From assembly GCA_963585895.1 (NCBI GenBank), contig OY757913.1:102206449-102270448 (forward strand): a DNA stretch of 64,000 bases. Reading direction: 5' to 3'. The notes beneath the pieces were generated by a model. That model saw only the letters and a program-made list of their open reading frames with translations, did not search any database and was not told the origin of the DNA. This DNA comes from Sepioteuthis lessoniana (lineage: Eukaryota > Mollusca > Cephalopoda > Myopsida > Loliginidae). Of this stretch, positions 1-11,739 are shown piece by piece. The first letter of the stretch is position 1; each line of letters begins with the position of its first letter. Made by a program: the position numbers and the translations under genes.

Positions 1-405
1 CTCGATACGTTTAGTTAGCTTAGCGTATATGTAGTATATCCATATAACAATATCGACACGACTGCTGTTTGAAAAAAAAACTGCGTTTTATTTCATCGGT
101 TAGGTCTGACTTCCATGTGACCGATAGCCAATCGATAGTTACCCATGCCCTTGCTAGTCACGTGTTGATGTCATTCTTGATTGACGAGATGCTGCTTCCG
201 AGGTAGGTGAAATTGTCCACCAATTTCCAAGGACCACCCTTTTGTGTGGAAATGTTGCCTCTTGATTAAAGCCCATGCATCCTGTCTTGTCTGCGTTGAC
301 ATGGAGGCCTATGCTAGCAGCTGCTCATTCCAGACTATGTCGCAGGGATTCAGCTTGGATGCCGGTATTTGCTATAAGCGCTATGTCATTAGCGTAATCA
401 GAAAG
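1..405 (-). pseudogene. RTE-like LINE reverse transcriptase fragment, cut by window edge
   Basis: The minus strand aligns by eye to the better copy at 59221-59640: the same TDKMK, FTYLG and NAHKTE-like words, in several frames. The catalytic YADD box reads YAND here (about 385-400), so the second metal-binding Asp is lost. Frameshifts and stops break the frame. In the intact family this stretch forms the end of the palm and the thumb of the reverse transcriptase that copies LINE RNA at the target site. The left end runs off the window. A dead relic. Confidence 0.75.
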
Positions 406-845
406 ATAAAAGATTTAAAACTTCCTCAATCCACCTAAGAATTGACACGCATTACTGTAAGGAGGCAAAAAAGAAAAACAAAATCTGCAGCTACTTCTGG
501 AACCAGTCAACTTAAGTGGTTAGTTGTCCTGTTTTTTTACTATATTGTCATTTTAAATGCAGGAAAGCTTTTATTATGAGTAAAATCATTGCTGAATATT
601 ATCTGTGTTTTAAATCCAAATTCCAGTTGAAGCATGAAAACCAAAGGTAAAAGATTTTAATACTTTTTGGAATATTAGAGTGTTTGAAAACCTAAGTTAG
701 CATAAAAATAGAATGCCTTTAAGTTTGCAAAGAATCATAAATATGTACTCTCCGATGATTTAAAAAAAAGATAAGTAACTGTGGAATCATATTGAATTAA
801 AACTGATTAAAGGCAAAAGGGGGAAGATTTTTAATCAAAATATAC
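406..845. other. Unannotated AT-rich stretch
   Basis: No repeat family, tRNA-like box or coding frame was recognised between the two RTE fragments. The flanking relics are in opposite orientation, so this is not simply a LINE interior. Confidence 0.5.
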
Positions 846-1975
846 TTTGGCAGACGAACTCAACAACGGGTCAACGCCTAACCAGGTGCTGGGCAGACGA
901 ATCCCACGGGACAACGGCCAAGATCGAAATAGTTCGATCGGGAAACAACCGCTGCTCATCTGTTAGAGTGGCTTCTATGGATGAGAATAAAACACAGCCA
1001 TCGAAAGATTACCATGACCTACTCAAACCACTTGTCCAAACCGCAACGCTCTTTGCGCGGGTAAAAATGGGAAGCGTCATGCGGAGGTTAGAGCGCTGGC
1101 CCCAGTGTTCGAAAAATCAGTTACAGAGCTCAAACTAAAACAAAAAAATTACTAGAATACAAAAGCCCCGTACAAATAGAGATATTCAACGTTAGAACTT
1201 TAAACAGAACAGGCAAACTTCCGAAGCTGACAGTTTCGGTGATAGATCATAACATAGACATAATATGTATGCAAGAACACAGATATTTTCATAGCGAAGA
1301 TATTTGATACCATGATACCGGCAATGGATAGATTTTGTATCAGCATCTGCATGGAAAAACTTTGTCAACGCTGCGATAAGAGATGTAGGTATGCCTATAG
1401 GATCACGGAATCTAAACTCAGTAAATAGCATCTAGAAAATACAACCGAGGATGATGTTAGTGACGTCTAATGACAACGTCAGCATAACAATCATCTCCTG
1501 CAACAAGCCTACCAATGGTAGTAAAGAAGCGGACCTCATCGTCTTCTATAACGAGCTATCCTTCCTCGTTCGTAGCATCCCGAAACAACGTTTCAATCAT
1601 TGGTGGAGATATGAATACCCAAATAGGTAAAAACATAAACAACACATTCATTTTCCACAACACATCAAACAGAAATGGAAAACGTCGAACAGATTTCACG
1701 CAATAAAATAGATTAACCTGCCTTAATACTCAATTTCAGAAAAGAAAGGGGGAACTATGAACCTAAAGCAACGCAAATGATGGTAAAGCACCGAGAAACA
1801 ACATCCTCATAAATAAGAGATGGAATAATTGCGCACTGAATTGCGAGGCAAATTCCTCTTACGAGGGTGTGTCCTCTGATCACCGAATTGTCACAGCGAA
1901 GATACGACTGAGCTTACAAAAGAATGTGCCCCGAACAGCCACAACCATACAGTATGACTGCTCCCTGCGAACACT
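846..1975 (+). pseudogene. RTE-like LINE endonuclease domain and 5' leader
   Basis: From about 1163 the plus strand reads an apurinic/apyrimidinic-type endonuclease across frameshifts: NVRTLN, then IDIICMQEHRYFH (the catalytic Glu of the QEH-like box), GGDMNTQIGK (Asp-Asn pair) and SSDHRIVTAKIRLSL (the SDH box). These are the signatures of the endonuclease that nicks DNA to prime LINE reverse transcription, and their spacing resembles RTE-clade proteins. Upstream, 846-1160 looks like leader or N-terminal sequence. Several stops and frameshifts make it dead. It stops just before the reverse transcriptase, where an S-B SINE begins. Confidence 0.75.
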
Positions 1976-1984
1976 AACCATCAT

Positions 1985-2232
1985 TGGCTTAATAATCAGA
2001 GTGTTCACCAATGGTCCACAATACCGGGTTCAATCCCAGGTCGAGTCATACCAAAGACTCAAAAATGGTACTTGATCCCGCCTTGCTTAGCACTCAGCAC
2101 TATAAGGTGAGGATCAAGGGTAAAGTTGAGAAATTTTGGGAATGGATTAGCAGCCGCCCCTACACCTCGGTGTAGTAGCTATTGAGAAGGGAGCTTTCGG
2201 GTTGCCGTCGACAAAGGTCACCCACTTTACTT
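1985..2232 (+). mobile_element. S-B SINE, tRNA-derived head
   Basis: The head has a polymerase III A-box-like AGAGTGTTCACC and a B box GGTTCAATCCC. It is followed by the family body (TACTTGATCC, GGATCAAGGGTAAAG, CTACACCTCGGTGTAG, GGGAGC). The same order is seen at 38755 (+) and at 3650 and 57655 (-). The 3' side, 2233-2268, looks like a minus-strand V tail (GTAGGTTATTT...GCAAATCC) running into a microsatellite. Confidence 0.75.
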
Positions 2233-2268
2233 CAACGTTGTAGGTTATTTCAGGGCAAATCCTGTTTT

Positions 2269-2317
2269 TATATATATATATATATATATACGTGTGTGTG
2301 TGTGTGTGTGTGTGTGT
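2269..2317. repeat. (TA)n-(GT)n compound microsatellite
   Basis: An alternating TA run passes directly into a GT run, next to retroposon tail sequence. Confidence 0.95.
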
Positions 2318-2379
2318 TTGGTTTGTAACCGAATTGTATGTAGGTAACATATTTAACCTTCCAGAGTTCATTCATTTGC

Positions 2380-2625
2380 ACACAGATAAGCGGTTTCAAG
2401 TATTGCTACTTAACACAAATAATTCTATTTAATATTAAAAATAATCACTTGGGAAACATTGAACCGTCTTATTTGATCTATTGACGGAACTTACACTGGT
2501 ACTACTACACTGAATAAAAGTGGACCCAAGAGTAATAGTGATGAAAGCGTAGTCCACATTCCAAACTTCACGACTAGAGCCTCACCGTCAGATGTAATTT
2601 AATGTAATGCCCAGGACACTAACTG
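2380..2625 (-). mobile_element. Diverged V-element fragment
   Basis: In minus orientation it carries the V landmarks in order: internal-repeat words (CAAGTATTGCTACTTAACAC), AGTGGACCCAAGAGTAATAG, the CACATTCC block and CCTCACCGTCAGATGTAATTT. Both ends are blurred and no target duplication was seen. Confidence 0.55.
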
Positions 2626-2769
2626 GTTCCAAGTATGGTTAACATTAACAAATCTTTTTAACACTATTCATTCGAACGCCGTTAAAGGGTTACAAGTATT
2701 ATCAAAGATTAAAAAGTTGCCAGCCAAATAATGACAATGAAAGAATACTCCATATCTCTCAACGTTCAA

Positions 2770-3170
2770 GTTGTCCATTCGGCTGCGACTGCTGAACACA
2801 CCGACTGCGTCTCTACAGAGGGGTAAGATTTCTCCAACGACTGTCCTGGTTATGGCACTAAGCAAGCTAATTGCAAAGATACAGTAATACTGGAGCTTTG
2901 GGGAATGTGGAGTATCGCTTTAATGTCGTCACTCTTAGGTCCACTCTAGCCTGGAATGGTAGAACCCGATAGGGTCCTATCTACGGATCAAATAGAACTA
3001 AACGGCGTACGTATGCAAAACAGAATTGATTGAAATAAAACCGTTTTGGCATTTAAACTGTGTACTTATGTTACACTGAATTGTTTGAAGTAGAACTGTT
3101 ATGTATAAAATCGATTTGAAATTAAATAAGCTATAATGGTTGATATGCCATAAAACCAAACCAATGAAAG
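2770..3170 (+). mobile_element. V element copy
   Basis: Head CGACTGCGTCTCTACAGAGG, middle CTGGAGCTTTGGGGAATG, then two internal repeats (ACTGAATTGTTTGAAGTAG) and the tail GGTTGATATGCCATAAAACC. AAGTTG flanks both ends as a weak 6-bp duplication. The head is short compared with the copies at 16388 and 19746. Confidence 0.75.
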
Positions 3171-3645
3171 TTGCAGAGCTAGAACCTCACTAGCAGTAGT
3201 TTTAGTGTCACATTCAGAGGTGCAAAAAGCCTATTCTATATGACGAGACGATTATTTATGTCAGAAAAATACATATCACTGTTTTTCTTTTTGAGAAAGA
3301 CGAACATTGTTTAAGAAAATATCATTGACTAACTGACTCAGCGTATCGTCCAGATCGATAATAAATTGTGCATATCTGCAGAAGTTACATTCAAGAGTCG
3401 AATTAAGTGCAGCATTAAAATCAATGCAGAACACTTAATGCGGTGTTAATGTACAAAGATCTTATTGATGGTTTTCAATATTTCAGGAACCTTAGCCTGG
3501 AGAGCGTCGATTGGCCGAGAGAGGTGTATCCGCTTTGGCTTGAATTAAAGATGCTGGATCGCAGGTGTGGCAGCAAACACGGTGAAAAAAATTGCAGACA
3601 TTTTTATTTAAGTGATATGACTGGCTACAGTGGTAATTTACGTAG
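3171..3645. other. Unannotated stretch
   Basis: No recognisable family. A 106-codon frame crosses 3443-3763, but its C-terminal part is the reverse complement of the S-B SINE, so it is not a gene candidate. Confidence 0.5.
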
Positions 3646-3649
3646 TAGT

Positions 3650-3905
3650 AAGTTAGCGACCTTAGTCGAGGGTGACCCGAAGGCTCCCTTTTCGATAGCT
3701 ACTACACCAAGGTGTAGGGGAGGGCGCTACTCCATTCCCAGGATTGCTCCACTTTACCCTTGAACCTTACCTTATAATGCTGAGTGTTAAGCAAGGTGGT
3801 ATCAAGTTCCATTTTTAAAGTCTTTGGTATGACTCGACCTGGGATTGAACCCTGGTCTCCCGGGCCATTGGCGAACACTCTAACCGCTGGGCCAATGTCC
3901 CGGTA
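3650..3905 (-). mobile_element. S-B SINE
   Basis: A near-complete copy on the minus strand. On the plus strand the order is GGGTGACCCGAAGG, CTACACCAAGGTGTAGG, ACTTTACCCTTGA, then the complement of the B box (GGGATTGAACCC) and of the A box (CGAACACTCTAACC). The CTACACC...GGTGTAG inverted repeat in the body could form a small hairpin. Confidence 0.8.
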
Positions 3906-3959
3906 AAAACAGTGGTAATTTACTAAGCTTTTTTTGCTTAGATCTGGTACAAGGCCATA

Positions 3960-4048
3960 TTAAAGGGGCACCCAATGAGACTCGAACTCACTCGTGTAGT
4001 TTTGCTAGTGGAGCTTACTAACCATTACACCAGCACAGGCGCCCCTGA
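3960..4048 (-). mobile_element. S-C tRNA-like SINE head
   Basis: The minus strand reads a tRNA-like stretch: GGTGTAATGGTTAGTAAGC (A-box region) and GAGTTCGAGTCTC (B box), within an outer GGGGC...GCCCC stem. It could be a decayed tRNA rather than a SINE. The adjoining ACAAGGCC at 3950 recurs beside the copies at 37598 and 52400, which favours a SINE. Confidence 0.6.
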
Positions 4049-4199
4049 CTTCCTACAGTGTTTTGAAAAGACTTAACAGATTAGTTCGTGGTATTTATTT
4101 AACGGCAAATCAAGTCTTTATTAGTTATCTAAAGCCGAAATATTGATTGATGGTAATCATAACTATTTATAGGTTTTGTTTTGCTTATTTGTTTAATGG

Positions 4200-5334
4200 T
4201 AGAACAACTGCTCATGGATTATTTATTGCTGAAATGTAATCCATTTAAAATGTTTTATTGTTATCAAAAGTATTTCTAAATAGAAATAGTGAATTTTTTT
4301 TCAGTTTTACTATTTTGTACAAATTACAGTTACAGAATGATAATATTCTGTCAATGCATACACAGTGATATAGTTTAAAGTAAATATCAAAATTGGATAA
4401 TAGTTTATGTGGTCTTAAATATTCTCGTCTAAAAACAATAATTTGGAAGAAGTTCTATTATTTGGACAAACGACTAATAATAATCCTTAGTATACAATTG
4501 TGGCTGTAAGTAATTCTTTTTAATACAGATAATTTTGTGTTATTTGCGATGAAGATTTTCTCTATAACATTAATAATCTATAAATAATTATATAATTTAT
4601 AGTACTATCATAACTTAATAAAACTAATTTGTTTGGATACGTTTATCCTATTTACCCAACCCCTCTGCTCGGGCAGGATATGACACAAAATTTAACAGGG
4701 TTGAACTCAGAGTTTTCCTTCTCCTAGACTAGATTCCTCGCCAAACCGGAAGAATCCAATCTGCCCTACTATTTACCCGTTGCTGGAGAGAGAATAGTTG
4801 GATTCATACCGTTCCCAAGGATATTAGGGCTATGTGAAAATCAGTCTCGTCCAGGATTTGAACTCGTGTCGCTGTGTCCATTTCCTACGACGATAACCAT
4901 TACACCACGGGATACGTTTATATCGTTTAAAGTATTCATATCTAATGGCAATAATTTATATGCAGTTATATGGTTTTAAGTAACTAATAGCAATTATCAT
5001 TAGTACACAATTAAAGCTGTAAGTAGAATTTCTTAATACAAGTACGTTGCACAGTTATATGAGATCAAATATCCCCTTCTGATATTTTTTATTTGTATAC
5101 ATTTTTTCTGTTTTAAAGGGACTATAAATTATTTAATAATAATCATTTTTGCACGCTGCTATTGGGTTTCAAGTATTCCTGTTTTACAGCAGTAATTTTC
5201 AATCAGTTGTATCCTTCAAATAATGGATAATGATAATCTTTAGTACACAATCACAGCTTCAAGTAACAATGAAAATAATTTGCACGAAGTTATATTTAAA
5301 CATATCTGTAGTAGCCCTGAGAAAAATGGCAATA
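4200..5334. repeat. Degenerate V-type internal-repeat region, split by an S-A SINE
   Basis: Words such as GTTATATGGTTTTAAGTA, AGTACACAATTAAAGC and AATAATTATATAATTTATAG recur at irregular spacing. They resemble the internal repeats of V variants at 35205 and 50940. No clear head or tail was found. Confidence 0.4.
4647..4909 (-). mobile_element. S-A SINE with 12-bp target duplication
   Basis: Flanked by GGATACGTTTAT at 4635-4646 and 4910-4921, an exact match. The minus strand has a tRNA-like head (CCGTGGTGTAATGG A region; GTTCAAATCC B box), a body with CCCTACTATTTACCC in plus orientation, and a 3' end GGGGTTGGGTAAATAGG. The length is 263 bp. The target duplication shows target-primed retroposition. 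Confidence 0.88.
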
Positions 5335-6012
5335 AAGACGTATTCTTTACTTCCCCAAATCACCACCTTATCCAATTTAATATCACACCCCATTTTCATT
5401 GGTGTGGTGTCTTATCCCTTTTAGCTCAGTCGGCTGGGGCTGTAGAATACACTGACTGCATCTCTTCAGAGGGATAAAACTTCCCTACGAGTGTCCTGTA
5501 TATGACACTAAACAAGCTGGTGCTGAAGTTCCAGTAATGCTGGAGCTTTGGGGAATGCGGAGTACCCCTATCATGCTATCGCTCCGAGGTTCCCTTTGGC
5601 CCAGAGTGGTAGCACTTGATAGGGTTTTATCTATGGATCAAATAGAACTGAACTGTGTACTTATGCTAAACTGAATTGTTTGAAAAAAACTGTTTTTTTA
5701 ACACTTAACCGTGTGTAAATAAATGACTGACTCTTAATCGAATTGTTAGTAATACATAGCAATACTTGGGACCATTCAACATTGTTTATTAAACTGAATT
5801 GCTGGAAATAGAACTTTTTTTACATTTAAACTGTGTACTTTTGGCAAACTAAATTGTATGAAGTAAAACTATTCATATGTATAAAAGTGGATTTGGCATT
5901 AAACACCCAACAATGGTTGATATGCCCTAAAACCCAACCAACTAACCAACCAACCTTATCCCTTTGCAGAGGATACAGGTGTATTGTAAGCCCCACCGGC
6001 GGGGCTGGGAAA
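5335..6012 (-). mobile_element. Older V-element remnant, split by a younger V
   Basis: The pieces 5335-5421 and 5966-6012 join into a minus-strand V head: GTGTCTTATCCCTTT|GCAGAGGATACAGGTGTATTGTAAGCC...GGCTGGG, matching the family word order CTTACCCCTCTGCAGAGGTGC. The younger plus-strand copy sits inside it. Confidence 0.65.
5422..5954 (+). mobile_element. V element with 11-bp target duplication
   Basis: CTTATCCCTTT occurs at 5411-5421 and 5955-5965. The element starts TAGCTCAGTCGGCTGGGG, which resembles a tRNA A-box region. It passes through CTGGAGCTTTGGGGAATG and four internal repeats, and ends GGTTGATATGCCCTAAAACC with a CAACCAACTAACC tail. The length is 533 bp. Confidence 0.9.
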
Positions 6013-7060
6013 AACTTTTAAAAATCAAGGTAGTCGAATGGGTTTCGTGACCAAACGGTTTAACATCTCCGCTGTTATGATGCGATATTGCATCCATGTC
6101 AGCTATAAGTGAATTTTTTGGACAGAGTCCTTATGTAGAATGAGAATTTGATGTATTTCAATGTAAAACCTCGTCGTCGGTGGCTTTAGTTGTACTAATC
6201 AGCTTGGCCAGCAGCCAAGAAGATACATGAATCCGATGGAGTTACTGTTAAATATAAGCTTGTATAATATCCAAGAAATATTCCATTTTTGACCTCTTAA
6301 ACAATAATCAACCATATACAACTGAGAATTTCTGCCAATGACTTCACCGTTTGAAAGTGTTTTTTATTCAAAAAAAAAAAAAAAGAAAGAAAAAACAAAA
6401 AAAAAAAATGCAGCCGCCTTTTGTGAATAGAAAAATAAGCCATTCTTCATTGTATTAATTGTTAATTCGTTGATTTTATGGCAGGGTTGGTGGGTTATTT
6501 CATTCCGATGATCAGTTTAATAATTATAATATCCAGTATATATACATTGAAAAAATGGGGAAGCGCTTAGTGTATCAATTATTGTCATGGAAAATAGAAT
6601 CAGTGACCCGAGGTCAAAACCTAGATGAGGCAGTTTGGATTTCTCTTCGGAGCAAAGCTCTTTGAAAAGCTATGAATCCTTCTCTTCTTTACCTTGCTAT
6701 GGGTGAATATTAAAGCAGCATGGGTTCTCTAGCGTAGGTAGCACAACCAGAAAGAAAACTAATGCAAACACCTTTACTCCGTTAAGAAATTGATTTCGGG
6801 TCATATCCTACTTAGGTTAGAGTGTATGGGCAAATACAAACACATATCTTCAATCCATTTTAAAAGGTAAGTACTTAAAACTTTTTGACAATACCAAAGT
6901 ATTAAAAGGCAACATGGCTCAAAATCCTTTAAATTAAATCAGACACTTCACTCAAAGATTCGACTGTCATAAATATTTACTCCACTCGAGGTCAAAGTGC
7001 ATTCTTACAGAGGATCAAACAGTCATAACATTGTGCCCATTATTATTTAAAAAAAGGTAC
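6013..7060. other. Unannotated stretch with an A-rich tract
   Basis: Contains an A-rich run at 6368-6409. Nothing else was assigned; several spaced stops in all frames argue against coding. Confidence 0.5.
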
Positions 7061-7069
7061 ATACACTAT

Positions 7070-7361
7070 GATGGGAGGCAGGTGGCTCCCATCACGAAAA
7101 CTATCCAAATTAGGCGAACCAGACATGCAGGACACTGCTAGAGAAGCAGGGACGAGCTCATAAGGGATGTACTCCTATGGACCCCCGCATATGACCGAGC
7201 AAAAGCAGGACGACCAGCTCGAACATACATACAACAGCCATGTGAGGATACGGGATGTAGCCCTGAAGACCAGCCGGAGGCGATGAACGATAGGGAGAAG
7301 TGGCGAGAGGGGGTCATGGATATTCGTGCTAGCGGCACGACAAGATGATGATGATGATGAT
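7070..7361 (+). pseudogene. 5'-truncated RTE LINE, 9-bp target duplication
   Basis: ATACACTAT flanks it exactly (7061-7069 and 7362-7370). The 292-bp insert holds only the C-terminal end of the polyprotein: words such as KTIQIRRTRHAG-like, AKAGRPARTYIQQ and NDREKW, then a stop and (ATG)n. Severe 5' truncation and a trinucleotide 3' repeat are typical of RTE-type retroposition. Confidence 0.88.
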
Positions 7362-7370
7362 ATACACTAT

Positions 7371-8511
7371 TCTGATAATAGACCACTTCACTACCTCAAA
7401 CAGATCTATATGAACTACAGATGGTGAAAAATAATTAGGGATTCTAATTAATTATATTAGTTGATTATTTTATTTTAGTGACAAATTGTGTGCTAGTTAA
7501 AAACTTAGTTTGTAGTTGCAAGTTGGAGTGTTAAATTTTAAAACCTGCTATGTATAACTAACAATATAATTAAGCATCAGTCATTTATTTACACACGGTT
7601 AAGTGCATTTCAACCCCTGTATTATATAATAAAGGTTTGTTTTGCAATCTGCTCTGTTTGAAATATTAAAATAAAACATTTTGATACATATCAACTGATG
7701 TTTGAAATGACGTAGCACTGGAAAGTCTTAGTGATTACGTGTTATTGATTGATTAGTTTAGAGAGTAATTAGAAGAATATATATTAGATATCTATGACGC
7801 AGACAGTCAGTAGGTCAGCTGCTGTTTGTCAGGTCGAGTTCCAGTGAGTGACAGAGGCAATTGGAGATAACAGAAGTCAAGCGGACCCGTAGGTTGAGGC
7901 CAGATCGAGGTGAAGAAGGAATGACTAAGTTTGTCGTTTCGTCTGCCACTGGTTAAAGTTTCTCATTCTCTAAGTAAGTTGACGCATGGCTTTTATTCGA
8001 TCTCTCTCGTTTCGTGGCTGCTATGAAAAACGTTAGCAGCAATATTTTTTTTGCTTTAAGAAACAACTGAGTCGTTTGAATTTTATATGCATGACCAATT
8101 CCAACATGGCCCCGTTGCGTTTTAATGGAACTTTAACATATATCTCTCCGGCGTAGAGTGGAACTGGTATTAATAGTTGCGAACTGCATGCTCCAGACCC
8201 TCTGTAGATCCAAAACGTGATATACTTTAGTGTAATACTCAAGGCACAACGATAATAGTGTAGTTCCTCATAACTGCACTAGTAGCTACAGAACTCTCCG
8301 CGGGACTCGTTACAAAAGAAATGCTTTTCTGTATTTTTTACGACTTCTTTCTGATTATCATTTGCATAGAAGTTCAGTCAACCACTGAGATGAATTCCGA
8401 TTATCTTCCAAAGAAGAGTTTGAAAAATAAGGTTATCCTTTCGTTGTAGATCAAATGATGAGGGATTTCATAAATTTGATTTCGAAAATCATTTGTCACA
8501 TAGAACAATAT
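7371..8511. other. Unannotated stretch
   Basis: Mostly AT-rich single-copy-looking DNA. 7790-7990 has higher GC without a recognisable motif. The tandem array begins immediately after. Confidence 0.5.
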
Positions 8512-9166
8512 AACGAATACACTGACTATTGGTTTTATTTTAAGAATATACTGACCAATGGTTTTTAGTAGAGGAATATATTGGCCAATGTTTTTTTTTT
8601 TGTAGAGGAACACATTGATCAATGGTTTTTAGTGGGAGAACACACTGAACAATGGTTTTAAATATAAGAATAACCTGACCAATGGTGTTTAGTATAGTAA
8701 CACACTGACCAATGGTTTCAAGTTTTAAAATACACTGACCTATGTTTTTTTTGTAAATAAAAACATTGAACAATGGTTTTCGTATAAAAATATACTGACC
8801 AATGATTTTTAGTTGAGGGACACACTGAATAATGATTTTTAGTAGAACAATACATTGACCAATGGTTTTCATTATAAAAATACACCTACCAATGGTTTTC
8901 AATCGAAGAACACACTGACCCTTGTTTTAGTAGAGGAACACACTGACCAATGGTATTTAGTATAAGATACACTGACCAATGTTTTTTAGTATAAAAATAA
9001 ACCTCTCCATGGTTTTTCGTAGAGGAACACACTGACCAATGGTTTTTAGTATAAGAATACACTGAGTAATTATTGTTATTATTGGAATTTACTGACCAAT
9101 TTTTTTTCTATGAGAATACACTGACAAATTAATTTTACTATAGAAATGTATCGGCTTATGCTTTTA

Positions 9167-9728
9167 GTTGGTTGGTTTATTTGGTTTTATGGCATATCAA
9201 CCTTTGTAGGTTATTTAACGCCAAATCCATTTTTATGTAAATAATATGTTCTATTGAAAACAATTCAGTTTAGCATAAGTACACAGTTTAATTGTCAAAA
9301 ACATTTCCATTTCAAACTATTCAAGCAGTTATATGTAATAATTCAGTTAAGTGGAAATACAGTTTTAATGTCGAAAAACAGTTCTATTTCAAATAATTCA
9401 GTTAAGTATAAGCATGCAGTTTAAATGAAAGTACGGTTTAATTGTCAAAAACGTTTCTATTTCAAGCTATTCAGTTTTCTCAATTCATTTTAGCATAAGT
9501 ATACTGTTAGTTCTATTTAACCCATAGATAGGGCCCTATCAGGTGCTACCACTCCGGGCCAGAGTGGACCTGGGAGCGATGGCAATGAAGGGGTACTCCG
9601 CATTTCAAAAGCTCCAGCACTGCTGGAATCTCACTATCAGATTGTTTAGGACACTCGTTGGGGGGATCATACCCCTCTGCAGAGAAGCAGTCGGTGTATT
9701 CTACAGCCCCAGCCGACTGGGCAACCTC
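9167..9728 (-). mobile_element. V element inside the 33-bp array
   Basis: TGCTTTTA flanks it at 9159-9166 and 9729-9736. In plus orientation it begins with the AACC-tail complement and ATGGCATATCAACC, has internal repeats (TATTTCAAACTATTCA), and ends with the head complement CTACAGCCCCAGCCGACTGG. It is younger than the array it interrupts. Confidence 0.88.
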
Positions 9729-10643
9729 TGCTTTTACAATAGGAATGTAGAAGCTAATGATTTTTAATATAGGAATGCATTGGCCAAATGTTTTTACTCA
9801 ACGAATGCATTGACTAATGATTTTTATTATGGTATCAAATTGACCAAAAGTTTTTAGAAGGAACACATTGACCGATTATTTTTACTATACGAATACATTG
9901 CCCATTGAATTTTACTATAAGAACACATTGACCACAGATTTTAAGTATAGATATATATTGACTGATTCTTTTTACTATAATAAGAATTGACCAAATATTT
10001 TTACTATAGGAATGCTTTAGCCAATTATTTTTACCACAGTAACACATTGACCAATGGTTTTTGGTATTGGAATACATTGACCAATTATTTTTACTATTGG
10101 TAAGCATTAACCAATGATTTCATGTATAGTAATATACTTACCAATAGTTTTTAGTAAAGGAAATCTTTTACCGATGGCTTTAAATCAAAAAATGGATTGA
10201 CCAATGGCTTATTGTATAATAACTGACAAACCAATGGTTTTTCGTGCAGGGATCCATTGATCTAATGTTTTTACTATAGGAATGTAGCGGCCGACGGTTT
10301 TTACTCAAAGAATGCATTGACTAAGTTTTACTAAAGGAATGCATTAGCCGATGATTTTTACTGGAGGACTACATTGACCAATCGTTTTTACAATAGAAAT
10401 ATCCTGACCAATAGACGTTAGTATAAAAACGCTTTAATCAATGATTTGTAGTAAAATAATACAGTAGCTAATACGTTCTACTACGGGAAAAAATTAGCCA
10501 AAAGTGTTTACTAAAGGAATGAATTAGTCAATGAGTTTTACTACAGGTAAAACTAGTATTTTTTTTTCTAAATGAATGTATTGACCTATAGTTTTTACAG
10601 TAGAAAGGCATGAGTCTATGATCTTTATCACTGGGATGCATTT

Positions 10644-10932
10644 ATCATATTTACCAACCCCTCCGCTCGGGCAGGATATGACACAAGGTCAATTTTTAAG
10701 CGAAGTTTAACAGGTTTGAATTCAGAGTTTTCATTCTCCTAGACAAGTTGCCTCGCCAAGGCTGAAGAACCCAGTCTATCCTACTATTTACCCATAGCTG
10801 GAGGGAGAATAATTGGATTCATACCTTTCCCAAGGGTATTAGTGCTATGTGAAATGCAATTAGTCTCGTCCAGAATTTGAACTCGTATCGTCGTGACCAA
10901 TTCCTACGACGAAAACCATAACACCACGGGCA
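10644..10932 (-). mobile_element. S-A SINE inside the 33-bp array
   Basis: Same landmarks as the copy at 49347: ACCAACCCCTCCGCTCGGG, GACACAAGGTCAATTTTTAA, CCTACTATTTACCC and the tRNA-head complement CCATAACACCACGGGC. The target duplication is unclear (GCATT on both sides at best). Confidence 0.8.
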
Positions 10933-11739
10933 TTATAATGATATTTACTATAAGAATGCAATAGCCAAAAATCTTTACTATAGGAATGCATTGGCCAATT
11001 ATTTTTACTACAGGAACACACTGACCAATAGTTTTTCGTAAAGGGATATACAGACCAATACTTTTACTATATTATTGAAATGAGCCATGATTTTTACGAC
11101 CAAAATATTCTAACCAATAGATTTTTGTAACGGAACGCAATGGCCAATAATTGAAAGTGTAAGAATGCTTTAGCCAAGGATTTTCTATGTGAATGGACTA
11201 AACAGTAATTTTAGGTGTAGAAAGGTATCGATCATTTCTGTTTACTCTAATTAAATATTTTTCAGTGATTTTTCATTTATAATACACTGATCTATGATTT
11301 TACGTATTGGAATGCATTAGTCAATAATTCTAACAATAGAACTGCTTTGTCGAAATATTTTCATTATAGGAATATGTTGCCTAAAAAATGTATAATACGA
11401 ATACATTAGCAATGATTTTTTTTATTCTGGAAATGCTCTGAAATATGAATTTTACTATAGGAATGCATTTCAATATATTCTATAATAGGAATGAGTTTAA
11501 CAACTGAAAATTTAAGATTGAATTTCAACTTATGAATTTATCCGTCGACAAGGTGACTCATTTACTTTCGTACATAATTACAATGAACATGTCAAAGACT
11601 TGAGAAACATTCTTAATAGAAACTTAATCCTCCGTGAACAATACTACAGCGATAAATGAGACATATTTTTCTCAACATTGAAGTGATTTGAGCTTCATAG
11701 AAGAAAGATTAATTATTCATTAGCACAGGGGAATTATTT

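Larger units (their letters stand above)
8512..11517. repeat. 33-bp tandem array (minisatellite)
   Basis: The unit is close to ACACTGACCAATGGTTTTTA + GTATAGGAAT, about 33 bp with 1-3 bp length drift. Units are most alike at 8560-9110 and fade toward 11500. Two retroposons interrupt it (9167-9728 and 10644-10932), leaving roughly 2.1 kb or some 60 units. Because 33 is a multiple of three, the minus strand stays open for long stretches and yields a false repeat protein with an 11-residue period (KTIGQCV). There is no start context or bias to suggest real coding. Confidence 0.9.

Noticed and set aside
8540..8902. 120-codon minus-strand frame with an 11-residue repeat
   Set aside because: It is the 33-bp array read in a frame that has no stop because the period is divisible by three.
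8512..11517. CRISPR-like array
   Set aside because: Units abut without unique spacers, drift in length, and the genome is eukaryotic.
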